A stretch of 64,000 nucleotides of DNA, from the NCBI GenBank assembly GCA_028275345.1, contig JAPWUV010000008.1, positions 124,001 through 188,000 of the forward strand. The letters are read 5' to 3'. A program made the translations under genes and the position numbers. Numbering within the stretch: position 1 is the first letter of the stretch; every line of letters begins with the position of its first letter. Source of the DNA: a bacterium (GTDB taxonomy: Bacteria > Zhuqueibacterota > Zhuqueibacteria > Oleimicrobiales > Geothermoviventaceae). Below, piece after piece: positions 8,477-17,147 of this stretch. The notes below the pieces were generated by a model, which was not told the origin of the DNA, searched no databases, and saw only the letters and a list, made by a program, of their open reading frames with translations.

Positions 8477-8965
8477 TTGCTCTCCCGAAACGAGCGCCAA
8501 CCAGGAGCTAGACACGTCGAGGAGATGGTCGGCGGTTCTCCGTGTCCGGTGTCTTCCTCGACCAGCGATCCGCCGGAGAAAGCATCGGCCACGCAGGAAG
8601 TCTCGCGCCCGCGGGCTGAGGGTTGAGTTCCCCTGTCTTCGTGTGGCCTGCTCTGCCCAGGTCGAGTTTCCTCGGCTCTCAATCACAGGATCCTGCAATC
8701 CTTGCTGTGGCGGAGCGCAGACCGGGAACCCCATCCCCCTTGCAAGTGCATTGGATCACTTCGCATCGAACGCCGCGGGGATCCTTACGTGGGTTCAATT
8801 GTTGAAATTGCAGAGCTTTTCACAGGGCAAAGGTTCGCCACCGAGTTATGCCGCCGTGAAGTTGGGGGCGTCGATTCCGCGCCACGGGAATGTTAGCTCG
8901 CCGAGCGTTTGTTGAGTGCAGTGCGAGGGGCGCGGGAGAAGACATGGTGAGGAGGTGCTGGGTCT
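8477..8965 (+). other. Intergenic region, 489 bases, no gene seen
   Basis: No frame here shows family similarity or a good ribosome binding site. I see no clean terminator or promoter pair, although transcription of the ferritin-like gene and sigma factor probably begins in the right half. Confidence 0.5.
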
Positions 8966-9466
8966 ATGGCGAAGATCAAGATCCTGCATCTGGAACCTGA
9001 GGAAGCTCTGAAGCACGCCATCCAAGTTGAGATGGACCTCGAGCGATTCTGCGAAGCGGCCCTCGAGCGTGCGGAGACAGCGCGGCAGCGCGAGGTCTTC
9101 GAGAAGATTTCCAGCGAGGAGCACAGTCACCGGCAGTTTTTCGAGCGAAGATATGAGGAACTGACTGGGCGCCGGATTCTGTACCTGAACGTGGATCGCC
9201 GGCGCAGACTGGCGGAAATCGCGCTATGCCCCGAAGCCGGTAGGAGCCTTCTGGAGCAGGCCGTGGAGAATGAGGAGCGAGCGGCGACTTTCTACGACGA
9301 TGCAGCTCGGCTGATCCAGCCCGGATGGCTCCGCGCGAAGTTTGAAGAGATGGCCAATACGGAGCGCGAGCACCTGGCCTGGCTGCGAGCCTGCGCTGCG
9401 GAGGAGGCGGGTGCATCGGGACGAGCCGCGGGGGAGCGATCGCGCGTGGGGGCGCGCGCAGCGTGA
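8966..9466 (+). CDS. Ferritin-like/rubrerythrin-type di-iron protein
   Basis: This 166-aa, all-helical protein looks like a ferritin-like domain. Two ExxH-containing helices are visible: SSEEHSHRQFF near residues 50-60 and ANTEREHLAWL near 128-138. Separate glutamates in EMDLERF near residue 24 and VENEERAATFY near residue 95 complete the usual four-helix di-iron ligand set. No rubredoxin Cys4 domain is present, so it is not a full rubrerythrin. The 25-residue tail is Ala/Arg-rich and probably disordered. Such proteins reduce peroxide or handle iron in the cytosol. The sigma factor gene starts 28 bases downstream, suggesting co-transcription. The exact reaction is unknown. Confidence 0.75.
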   Translation: MAKIKILHLEPEEALKHAIQVEMDLERFCEAALERAETARQREVFEKISSEEHSHRQFFERRYEELTGRRILYLNVDRRRRLAEIALCPEAGRSLLEQAVENEERAATFYDDAARLIQPGWLRAKFEEMANTEREHLAWLRACAAEEAGASGRAAGERSRVGARAA

Positions 9467-9494
9467 GGTGGGGCTTCCGGCGAAGGAGGGAGAC

Positions 9495-10352
9495 ATGCGT
9501 CCGAGCAAGACGGCATTGGATCGGGAGAGCCGGTTTCTGCGGGTGTACATTGAGGACATCCACAAGCGCCCGCTGCTGAGCTTGGAGCAGGAGAAGGAGT
9601 TGGCCCTCCGCGCGCGACGTGGCGATGTGGATGCCCTCCAGAGGCTGGTGGAGGGGAACCTGCGCTTCGTCGTGATGATCGCCAACGAGTACCGGGATGC
9701 GGGTCTGCCACTCTCGGATCTCATCAACGAAGGCAATTTGGGGCTCCTCGAAGCAGCCCGACGCTACGACGTAACCCGTGGCGTGAAGTTCATTTCCTAC
9801 GCCGTGTGGTGGATTCGGCAGTCCATCCTCCAGGCCCTGGCCAAGTACAATCGCACCGTCAGGATTCCGGTCAACCATGTGTGGGCAGTCCGCCGTGCGG
9901 CGAAGGTGAGTGACCGCCTCAAGCAGGAGCTGGGGCGTGACCCCAGCATCGACGAGATTGCCGAGGCCATGAATGTCGCAGTCAGAAAACTGCATTCCGA
10001 GGTGACGCAGTTCCATCCCGGTTCCGAACTATCTCTCGAGCAACCAGTCGGGGTGGATTCGGACATGGCGCCGATTGACTGGCTTGCGGCTCCGGAAGAC
10101 CTCGCGAGCGACGACTCGCCCGAGGAGGAATTCCGCCGCGAACTGGACGACGTGCTCGGCACTCTCGAACCGAGGGAGGCCGAGATCGTGAGGATGTTCT
10201 TCGGGATCGGCTACGAGCGACCTTACACGCTGGTGGAGATCGGGGACGCCCTCGGAATCAGCCGCGAACGCGTGCGCCAGCTCAAGAATCGGGCCCTCGT
10301 CAAGCTGCGGCACGGAGCACGTCGCAGTCGTCTGCGCGTGCTCCTGGGTTAG
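9495..10352 (+). CDS. rpoD: RNA polymerase sigma-70 factor, short primary type
   Basis: This is a 285-aa sigma-70 factor. It carries region 1.2 (SRFLRVYIEDIHKRPLL), region 2 with the near-invariant DLINEGNLGLLEAARRYD and FISYAVWWIRQSILQAL, region 3, and region 4 with TLVEIGDALGISRERVRQLK. Region 1.1 is absent. This matches the short primary sigma of Bacteroidota more than the long RpoD of Proteobacteria, but a stationary-phase group 2 sigma cannot be excluded. It directs RNA polymerase to promoters. AAGGAGGG precedes the ATG. The promoter-like sequences elsewhere in this window (TTG, then TAnnTT) would suit this kind of sigma. It follows the ferritin-like gene closely. Confidence 0.92.
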   Translation: MRPSKTALDRESRFLRVYIEDIHKRPLLSLEQEKELALRARRGDVDALQRLVEGNLRFVVMIANEYRDAGLPLSDLINEGNLGLLEAARRYDVTRGVKFISYAVWWIRQSILQALAKYNRTVRIPVNHVWAVRRAAKVSDRLKQELGRDPSIDEIAEAMNVAVRKLHSEVTQFHPGSELSLEQPVGVDSDMAPIDWLAAPEDLASDDSPEEEFRRELDDVLGTLEPREAEIVRMFFGIGYERPYTLVEIGDALGISRERVRQLKNRALVKLRHGARRSRLRVLLG

Positions 10353-10690
10353 CCGACCGACCTCCGGGTTTGACAAGGGGGGAGGGAATCGGATGTGCTC
10401 CGCCTCCAGGCGAGGGGAGTGAGGATCTCGAAGGCTTACCCCCGTCCTATTGGCAGGGCGAAAGCGGGGATTTCTGGGGCGGACGAGCTCGCGCGAGTCG
10501 ATCCTTACTAGCGGGGAAGGCGTCTCATTTGCCAGCTAGCTTGGCCGAAAGAGCTCTCCTCGGCCTGCGCTCCCGAAAAGGCAAATGCAAGAGGCGGGAG
10601 AGTTGAGTTTGGTTTTACCCGGCATCTTTGGTACTATTGAGACGCTGTGAGTTGCTGCGGAAGCGTTAGGCAACAGCCGGGAGAAGAGAT
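10353..10690 (+). other. Intergenic region, 338 bases, promoter at its right end
   Basis: Only the promoter-like element at 10609-10637 can be supported. A 78-codon open frame in the left half has no family similarity, and I treat it as chance. Confidence 0.5.
10609..10637 (+). promoter_or_regulatory. Candidate promoter of the MBL-fold gene
   Basis: TTGGTT is followed after 17 bases by TACTAT, in a locally AT-richer stretch about 55 bases before the gene. Confidence 0.45.
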
Positions 10691-11617
10691 ATGTCCACCC
10701 CGGGAAAGCTATCGGTCCGTTTTTGGGGGGTCAGGGGAAGTTATCCCGTGCCAGGTCCGTCGACGGCTCACTACGGTGGGAACACTCCTTGTGTGGAGGT
10801 GCGTGCCGATGGGCAAATCATCATTCTGGACGCTGGCACGGGGATTATCCCGCTCGGCAAGAAGCTGTTGCAGGAAGATTCCCTGAACCACCCGGCCAGT
10901 CCCTTGAAGCTGATTCTGCTCATCAGTCACACGCATCACGATCACATTCAAGGGCTTCCCTTTTTCTTGCCGGCTCATCTGGGCAAGGGCATCCTCTACA
11001 TCTTTGGGCCTCCCGGAATGGATGGCGCCTTCGAGGACACCCTCTCTCGGGCGATGCTGCCGCCGTACTCGCCCCTTCGGCTTGAGGAGATGCCAAGCAC
11101 GAAAGTGATCCGCAGTCTGCGTGAGTCGCAAGCCATCCTGCTTCGGCCGGGGGAGTCCGATCCGGTCTTGTACAACGTTTTCCACGACCGCGTCCCGGAT
11201 AACGCCGGGGCCGTGCAGATTCGAGTGATGCGCAGCTATTCCCATCCCAAGGGGGGGACTTACGTCTTCCGCATCGAGGCGGGGGGTAAGAGCGTGGTCT
11301 TCGCCACTGACACGGAAGGTTACGTCGGGGGAGACGCGCGTCTCATCGCCTTTGCCCGCGGTGCCAATCTGCTGATCCACGATGCCCAGTACACCACAGC
11401 CGAGTACCTCGATCCCGATGCTCCCAAGCAGGGATATGGCCACAGCACCGTGGACATGGCTGTCGGCGTGGCTAAGGAGGCGGGGGTGGGCCGTCTGATC
11501 CTCTTCCACCACGACCCGGACCACGATGACGACACGATCCGGAGAATGGAGGCCTACGCCCGAAACCATTTCCCCGCCACGGACGCCGCACGAGAGGGCG
11601 GCGTTTACGAGCTGTGA
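10691..11617 (+). CDS. MBL-fold metal-dependent hydrolase
   Basis: This 308-aa protein has the metallo-beta-lactamase fold. The metal-binding HxHxDH motif is SHTHHDHIQG near residues 77-86. Further ligands are likely the histidine in SYSHPKGG, the aspartate in VVFATDTEGY and the histidines in LILFHHDPDHDD. The N-terminus (VRFWGVRGSYP, HYGGNTPCVEV) is typical of the subfamily related to phosphodiesterases such as PhnP and RNase Z. The HDPDHDD segment is common in MBL proteins found beside response regulators. The substrate is probably a cyclic nucleotide or phosphodiester, but this is unproven. It has no signal peptide. It stands alone with its own promoter, between two long noncoding stretches. 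Confidence 0.85.
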   Translation: MSTPGKLSVRFWGVRGSYPVPGPSTAHYGGNTPCVEVRADGQIIILDAGTGIIPLGKKLLQEDSLNHPASPLKLILLISHTHHDHIQGLPFFLPAHLGKGILYIFGPPGMDGAFEDTLSRAMLPPYSPLRLEEMPSTKVIRSLRESQAILLRPGESDPVLYNVFHDRVPDNAGAVQIRVMRSYSHPKGGTYVFRIEAGGKSVVFATDTEGYVGGDARLIAFARGANLLIHDAQYTTAEYLDPDAPKQGYGHSTVDMAVGVAKEAGVGRLILFHHDPDHDDDTIRRMEAYARNHFPATDAAREGGVYEL

Positions 11618-12350
11618 CTTCCTCGAACCGGGTGGAGCTTGAGGAGCCGCCCGACCGCGCGATGCGCCCTACTACCGCCAACGAGCAAAGCCGCCGCTCG
11701 TGATGGCATTCCCCGAGCCAAACACCGTCGGTCCCCCGCGCCGATTGGGAATGTTGCCTGCCCCGTCCGTTGTTTCATGCGGCGAAAGGAGGTGCAGAAA
11801 CCCGCGGCGAAGCCCACCGGGCCCCAGCAAGCAACCCGCAACGAGCACGGCTCTCATGGGCAGCTGGGGTCTGTGGAAGAGCTGGCCCGCCGCGATTGCA
11901 CGGTCGGCCAAATGAGGGCGTCGGCGTCAGCTTACGGCCGAAAATGAATTGGGCACGGCGTCTCTCGCAGGGGTGACGAGCGAGACGGGCGGCCCTGCAG
12001 TGGCCTCGATGCGAATCGGGCCGTCGCTATTCCGAAGCGCGTGCGGAGTCCATGCCTTTCGTGCGCCTCAACTGAGCGGTGAGGCCTTTTCAGCCCGGTC
12101 GTGGCGGCTTTGCCGAAGGGTTCCGGCCATCGGGGAGAGGTACCGCGGTTCTCCTGAATGGGCATCCATGCTTGGCCTGTAGCGAAGGTTCGGTTTCGTC
12201 AACGGAGGAGAATGTCTTGGGCCACAAGGCGAGATCGGAGCGTTTTCGCCACCCTGTGGGATCTCGCCGCTTGAATCTCTGATTCGGGCGTGTTAGCTTT
12301 GCGTTCCGGGATAGATTCTGGAGAGGAGTGAGACCACGGGAGGGTTGCCG
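11618..12350 (+). other. Intergenic region, 733 bases, upstream of the PDH operon
   Basis: No conserved protein is recognisable. Near 12204-12274 a strong ribosome binding site (ACGGAGGAG) precedes a 20-codon frame, MSWATRRDRSVFATLWDLAA, that stops right where the promoter-like element at 12271 begins. It could be a leader peptide or chance. A 56-codon frame from 11778 also overlaps a good Shine-Dalgarno-like AAAGGAGGTG but resembles nothing. Confidence 0.45.
12271..12301 (+). promoter_or_regulatory. Candidate promoter of the pyruvate dehydrogenase operon
   Basis: TTGAAT, a 17-base spacer and TAGCTTTG, an exact match to the Bacteroidota-type TAnnTTTG, lie about 50 bases before pdhA. Confidence 0.45.
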
Positions 12351-13376
12351 ATGACGGTGTCTTTGAAACGCGATGGCCATCGGAGGGGGAAAGAACTGCC
12401 CGGGATTCCCGAAGGGCTGGATGAGAAGACCCTTCTTTCCTGGTACAGGCAGATGCTGCTCATCCGCTACTTCGAGCTCCAGGCGGCCAAGGCGTACATG
12501 ATGGGCAAGATCGGCGGTTTCTTGCATCTGTACATTGGGCAAGAGGCTACGGGAGTCGGGGCGATCGCGGCCATCCGGGAAGACGATTACGTGATCTCCG
12601 CGTACCGCGACCATGGCCATGCTTTACTCAAGGGGATTGACCCGAAGGTGGCCATGGCTGAGTTGTACGGGAAGGTCACGGGGTGCTGCCGCGGCAAAGG
12701 TGGTTCAATGCATTTCTTCGACTACGAACGGCGATTTCTCGGGGGCTACGCCATTGTGGGTGGCCAAATCCCGATTGCTACTGGCGTCGCGTTCAAGATC
12801 AAGTACACCGGCGGGAACGAAGTCGTATTGTGCTTCTTCGGAGAGGGGGCTATCAACCAAGGGGCTTTTCACGAGTCCATGAACCTTGCCGAGCTGTGGA
12901 AGCTGCCCGTGGTCTACATCTGCGAGAATAATCGGTACGCCATGGGGACTCCTCTGGAGCGCTCCTCTTCCCTCTTCGACCTCTACAAGAAGGCTTGTGC
13001 CTACAACATGGCGCGGGCCGTGGCCAACGGGATGGACGTATTCGACGTCTACCGCGTGGTGTCCGAGGCAGTCCGGCGGGCGAGGGAAGAGAGCTCCCCG
13101 ACCCTGATCGAGGCCAGGACCTACCGTTTTCGGGGGCATTCCATGTCTGACCCGGCCCACTACCGCACGAAGGAGGAGCTGGAGGAACAGATGAAAAACG
13201 ACCCCATTCTCACCTTTCCGGCTCGGTTGAAGGAGTTAGGCGTGCTCTCCGACGCCCTCGATCAGCAAATCCAAAGTGAGATCAAGGCCCAGATCCAGGA
13301 GGCGGTGGAGTTCGCCGAGAACAGCCCGGAACCGGACCTCAGCGAACTGTACCGTGACGTCTACGCGGAGGGGTGA
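12351..13376 (+). CDS. pdhA: Pyruvate dehydrogenase E1 component, alpha subunit
   Basis: This 341-aa protein is the thiamine diphosphate-binding alpha subunit of a heterotetrameric E1. The ThDP motif is visible as GEGAINQGAFHESMN ending at VVYICENN (G-D/E-G...NN). RFRGHSMSDPAHYR, the phosphorylation-loop-like segment, and YIGQEATGVGA are also characteristic. With PdhB it decarboxylates pyruvate and acetylates the lipoyl group of E2. Branched-chain 2-oxoacids or acetoin are possible alternative substrates, but the residues and gene set fit pyruvate best. GGGAGGG lies 6 bases before the chosen ATG, preferred over the in-frame TTG at 12345. It is the first gene of pdhA-pdhB-pdhC-lpdA-lipB. Confidence 0.93.
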   Translation: MTVSLKRDGHRRGKELPGIPEGLDEKTLLSWYRQMLLIRYFELQAAKAYMMGKIGGFLHLYIGQEATGVGAIAAIREDDYVISAYRDHGHALLKGIDPKVAMAELYGKVTGCCRGKGGSMHFFDYERRFLGGYAIVGGQIPIATGVAFKIKYTGGNEVVLCFFGEGAINQGAFHESMNLAELWKLPVVYICENNRYAMGTPLERSSSLFDLYKKACAYNMARAVANGMDVFDVYRVVSEAVRRAREESSPTLIEARTYRFRGHSMSDPAHYRTKEELEEQMKNDPILTFPARLKELGVLSDALDQQIQSEIKAQIQEAVEFAENSPEPDLSELYRDVYAEG

Positions 13377-13381
13377 TGGAA

Positions 13382-14353
13382 ATGGCTCAAATCAGCTACC
13401 GAGAGGCTCTGAACCAAGCGATGACGGAAGAAATGGAGCGCGATGAGCGCGTCTTCATCATGGGGGAGGAGGTTGGCTTCTACCAGGGAGCCTACAAGGT
13501 GACGCAAGGGATGCTCCAGCGCTTTGGGGAAAAGCGAGTCATCGATACGCCGATCGCGGAGCTGGGGTTCGTTGGCGTTGGGATCGGAGCGGCGCTGGCC
13601 GGATTGCGTCCCATCGTCGAGGTGATGACCTGGAATTTCGCAATTCTCGCCGCGGATCAGATCGTCAATCACGCCGCAAAGATTCGCTACATGTTCGGAG
13701 GGCAGGCGAAGGTGCCCATCGTCATCCGCGGGCCTGGGGGCGCTGCCCATCAGCTGGCGGCCACCCATTCCCAAAGCCTTGAGTCGTGGTGGGCGCACGT
13801 CCCGGGACTGAAAGTGGTGATGCCGAGCACTCCCTACGATGCCAAGGGCTTGCTGAAAAGCGCCATTCGCGACGACAACCCGGTCATCTTCATCGAGGCA
13901 GAGCTGCTGTACGGCATGAAGGGAGAAGTCCCGGACGAAGAGTACCTGATCCCCCTGGGTGTGGCCGATGTGAAGCGCGAGGGCCGTGACGTCACAATCA
14001 TCGCCCACTCCAAGATGGTGCACGTGGCCCTCCAGGCGGCCACAGAATTGGCCAAGGAGGGGATCTCGGCCGAGGTGATCGACCCCCGCACCATCCGACC
14101 TCTTGACATGGAAACGATCCTTCGCTCGGTTCGAAAGACGAACCGGGTGGTGATTGTCGAGGAGGGATGGCCTTTCGCGGGGGTTGGGGCCGAGTTCGCC
14201 TACCGCATCCAGCGCGAGTGCTTCGACTACCTCGACGCGCCCATCGAGCGGGTCACGGGGGCGGATGTGCCCATGCCTTACAACAAGAACCTCGAACGAG
14301 CCGCTATCCCGGACGCCGGACGGGTGAAGCAAGCGGTGAAGAAGCTGCTTTAG
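13382..14353 (+). CDS. pdhB: Pyruvate dehydrogenase E1 component, beta subunit
   Basis: This 323-aa E1 beta subunit pairs with the product of the preceding gene. It has the usual MAQISYREALNQAM start, IMGEEVGFYQGAYKVTQG, DTPIAELGFVGVGIGAA and VEVMTWNFAILAADQI, and the C-terminal transketolase domain with DPRTIRPLD and VIVEEGWPFAGVGAE. The start was chosen by the GGAGGGG eight bases upstream; GTG 13373 and ATG 13376 in the same frame overlap the pdhA stop and sit too close to it. The two subunits are translationally coupled. Confidence 0.93.
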   Translation: MAQISYREALNQAMTEEMERDERVFIMGEEVGFYQGAYKVTQGMLQRFGEKRVIDTPIAELGFVGVGIGAALAGLRPIVEVMTWNFAILAADQIVNHAAKIRYMFGGQAKVPIVIRGPGGAAHQLAATHSQSLESWWAHVPGLKVVMPSTPYDAKGLLKSAIRDDNPVIFIEAELLYGMKGEVPDEEYLIPLGVADVKREGRDVTIIAHSKMVHVALQAATELAKEGISAEVIDPRTIRPLDMETILRSVRKTNRVVIVEEGWPFAGVGAEFAYRIQRECFDYLDAPIERVTGADVPMPYNKNLERAAIPDAGRVKQAVKKLL

Positions 14354-14369
14354 TGGGAGGGAGGGCGTC

Positions 14370-15614
14370 ATGGCGGTGCCAGTTCAGATGCCAAAACTGA
14401 GCGACACCATGCAGGAGGGCGTGATCCTCCAGTGGCGAAAGCGAGAAGGGGAAGCGGTGAGTGTCGGCGACATCCTGGCCGAAGTGGAGACCGATAAGGC
14501 GAACATGGAACTCGAGGCGTTTGAGGAGGGGGTCCTCCTGAAGATCCTGGTCCACGAGGGACAACGCGTGCCGGTCGGGTTCCCCATTGCGATCATCGGG
14601 GAGGCGGGAGAGGATGTCTCCGCTGTGCTCGCGGAGCTGGGCCTCGGCGCGGCCCAGCCCGTGGAGAGGCCTCGTCCTGCAGAGCCTTCCCGAGCCCCAG
14701 AAGCCCCTGCGGAGCCGGGAGAGACCGAGCGAATTAAGGCATCTCCCTTGGCGCGCAGACTGGCGCAGGAGGCAGGAGTCCCCCTGAGCACGATTCGGGG
14801 AACAGGTCCGGGAGGTCGGATCACGAAACGTGACGTGGAGGCCGCGCTTTCGGCTGCGACAGTCCGGAAAGAGGAGGCGCCCGAAGTGCAGCCGGTGCCG
14901 GCCGTGGAAACGACCGAGGCCGTTCCCGAGGCTCGCTACCAGGAGATTGAGCCCAGCCTGATGCGTCAGGCCGTGGCGCGCCGCATGACCATGAGCAAGG
15001 CCCTCGTGCCGCACTTCTACCTGACGGTGGAGGTGGACATGGACAAGGTCGTGGAGCTGCGGGAATCGATCAAGGAAATGGCCGAGGACGTGAAGATCAC
15101 GTACAACGACATCCTCATCAAGGCTGTGGCAGTTACTCTTCGCCGACACCCGTGGATGAATGCGAGCTATGTGGACGGCAAGATTCGTCTGCACCGGCAA
15201 GTCGACATTGGTGTGGCTGTGGCATTGGACGATGGCCTGATCACCCCGGTCATTCGGGGCTGCGACGGGAAGAGCCTGGGTCAGATTGCCCGGGAAGTAC
15301 AAGAGATGACGGAGCGGGCCCGCCTCCGTAAGCTGAAGCCGGAAGAATACACCGGCGCAACCTTCACCATTAGCAACCTGGGCATGTACGGGATCGACGA
15401 ATTCTCGGCCATCATCAATCCGCCGGAAGCGGCGATCCTGGCCGTCGGGGCGATTTCCAAGAAAGCCGTGGTCAAAGGGGACCAGCTTGGGATCGGCTAC
15501 CGCGCCCGTCTCACGCTCAGCTGCGACCACCGGGTGGTCGATGGAGCCACTGCGGCAAGGTTCCTGATGGACTTGAAGAAGGCACTGGAGAACCCTCTGG
15601 CGTTAATGGTCTGA
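14370..15614 (+). CDS. pdhC: Dihydrolipoamide acetyltransferase (E2) of PDH
   Basis: This 414-aa E2 has three parts. Residues 1-80 form one lipoyl domain with the lipoylated lysine at K43 in ETDKANMELEAF. After a Pro/Glu/Ala-rich linker, residues about 125-160 form the peripheral subunit-binding domain (SPLARRLAQEAGVPL, GTGPGGRITKRDVEAAL). Residues about 190-414 form the catalytic acetyltransferase domain with the active-site DHRVVDGATAARFL (HxxxDG). It moves the acetyl group to CoA and forms the core of the complex. Only one lipoyl domain is present, as in many Bacteroidota and Gram-positive E2s. It lies 16 bases after pdhB. The lipoylation genes lipB (same operon) and lipA (28118) are close by. 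Confidence 0.94.
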   Translation: MAVPVQMPKLSDTMQEGVILQWRKREGEAVSVGDILAEVETDKANMELEAFEEGVLLKILVHEGQRVPVGFPIAIIGEAGEDVSAVLAELGLGAAQPVERPRPAEPSRAPEAPAEPGETERIKASPLARRLAQEAGVPLSTIRGTGPGGRITKRDVEAALSAATVRKEEAPEVQPVPAVETTEAVPEARYQEIEPSLMRQAVARRMTMSKALVPHFYLTVEVDMDKVVELRESIKEMAEDVKITYNDILIKAVAVTLRRHPWMNASYVDGKIRLHRQVDIGVAVALDDGLITPVIRGCDGKSLGQIAREVQEMTERARLRKLKPEEYTGATFTISNLGMYGIDEFSAIINPPEAAILAVGAISKKAVVKGDQLGIGYRARLTLSCDHRVVDGATAARFLMDLKKALENPLALMV

Positions 15615-15752
15615 GCTATGCGGGGATCCTGGCAGGGCACGAAGCCGGGACGGAGAGCAAGTCAATCAAACCAATCCCGGCGGCTCACAAGAGGGAAATG
15701 GAGAGTGACGTTGCTGAAAGTCACCTGAGGGAGATGACACAGGGAGCGGTCG

Positions 15753-17147
15753 ATGGAGGAAAGGAACTACGACGTTGCGGTCATCGGTGCGGGCCCCGGG
15801 GGGTACGTGGCGGCCATCCGAGCAGCGCAGCTGGGCCTGAAGACGGCCATCGTGGAGCGCGACAGGGTGGGGGGGATCTGCTTGAACTGGGGATGCATTC
15901 CGACGAAGGCATTGCTCCGGAGTGCCGAGCTCTTCGGTCTGTTTCAGCGTGCTCGGGAGTTCGGGCTGACGGTCGAGGGTTTGAAGCCCGATTTCCAGGC
16001 TGTGGTGAAAAGGAGCCGACAGGTTGCCGATCGCCTGGCGCGGGGCGTGGAGTTTCTGCTCCGGAAGAACAAGGTGCAGCTCTTCCCGGGGTCCGCGCGG
16101 ATCGTCGGGAGAGGGAAACTGGCCGTTGAGTCCGCCACGGGAGTGGAAGAACTCAGCGCGAAGCATATCATCGTAGCCACGGGGGCGCGTCCGCGGGCTC
16201 TACCGGACGTCCAGTTCGACGGCAAGCAGATCCTCACCAGCAAAGAGGCGATGACCCTCGAATCCCCGCCCAAATCCATCGTCATTGTCGGAGCGGGGCC
16301 CATCGGGGTTGAGTTCGCCTACTTCTTCCGCATCTTCGGCAGCGAGGTGACGCTGTTGGAGATGATGCCGCAAATCCTCCCGCTGGAGGACGCCGAATGT
16401 GCAGAGGTCGTGGCCAAGTCCTTCCGGAAGTCCGGGATCCAGGTAGTCACGGGCGCGCGAGTGGTCTCTGTGGAAAAGACACCCTCCGGGCTAGGGGTAA
16501 TGGTGGAGCGAGAAGGGCAACAGCTATCCTACGAAGGGGAGGTCGCGCTGGTGGCTGTGGGGGTTCAAGCGAACGTGGAGGGCATGGGCCTGGAGGAACT
16601 CGGGGTAGAGCTGGAGGGAGGATTCATCAAGGTCGACGCCTTCGGTAGAACCAATGTGGATGGAATCTACGCCATCGGCGATGTCATCGGCCCGCCTCTT
16701 CTGGCTCACGTGGCTTCGCATGAGGGCATCGTTTGCGTTGAGGCGATCGCTGGCAGAAACCCGCAGCCTCTGGACTATTCGAATGTGCCGAGCTGCACTT
16801 ACTGCCAGCCGCAGATCGCCAGCATCGGGCTCACGGAGGAGAAGGCGAAATCCCTGGGCCACGAGGTGCGTGTCGGGAGATTCCCGTTCCGTGCCAACGG
16901 CAAATCCTTGGCCCTTGGGGAGACAGAGGGTTTCGTGAAACTGATTTTCGATCAGAAGCATGGGGAGCTCTTGGGAGCACACATCGTGGGCCCGGAAGCG
17001 ACGGAGCTGGTAGCCGAACTGGCCGTGGCGAAGACCCTGGAGGGCACGTTCGAGGAAATCGCCTCCACGATTCACGCCCACCCGACCCTGAGCGAAGCCG
17101 TCATGGAGGCAGCGCTAGATGCTGATGGGCGGGCCATTCACATCTGA
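15753..17147 (+). CDS. lpdA: Dihydrolipoyl dehydrogenase (E3)
   Basis: This 464-aa flavoprotein reoxidises E2-bound dihydrolipoamide with NAD+. It has the FAD-binding AVIGAGPGGYVAAIRAAQLG, the redox-active disulfide CLNWGCIPTKALL, the NAD-binding IVGAGPIGVEFAYFF, TNVDGIYAIGDV, and the C-terminal HAHPTLSEAVMEA with the catalytic His-Glu pair. Its length is typical. It follows pdhC after 138 noncoding bases, and its 3' end overlaps the start of lipB by 29 bases. Confidence 0.95.
   Translation: MEERNYDVAVIGAGPGGYVAAIRAAQLGLKTAIVERDRVGGICLNWGCIPTKALLRSAELFGLFQRAREFGLTVEGLKPDFQAVVKRSRQVADRLARGVEFLLRKNKVQLFPGSARIVGRGKLAVESATGVEELSAKHIIVATGARPRALPDVQFDGKQILTSKEAMTLESPPKSIVIVGAGPIGVEFAYFFRIFGSEVTLLEMMPQILPLEDAECAEVVAKSFRKSGIQVVTGARVVSVEKTPSGLGVMVEREGQQLSYEGEVALVAVGVQANVEGMGLEELGVELEGGFIKVDAFGRTNVDGIYAIGDVIGPPLLAHVASHEGIVCVEAIAGRNPQPLDYSNVPSCTYCQPQIASIGLTEEKAKSLGHEVRVGRFPFRANGKSLALGETEGFVKLIFDQKHGELLGAHIVGPEATELVAELAVAKTLEGTFEEIASTIHAHPTLSEAVMEAALDADGRAIHI

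Noticed and set aside
8643-8915. 90-codon frame in the gap before the ferritin-like gene
   Set aside because: No ribosome binding site or family similarity; a competing frame of similar length overlaps it.
10370-10606. 78-codon frame after the sigma factor
   Set aside because: Low-complexity Gly/Ser/Arg composition, no binding site, no similarity; it overlaps the promoter region of the next gene.
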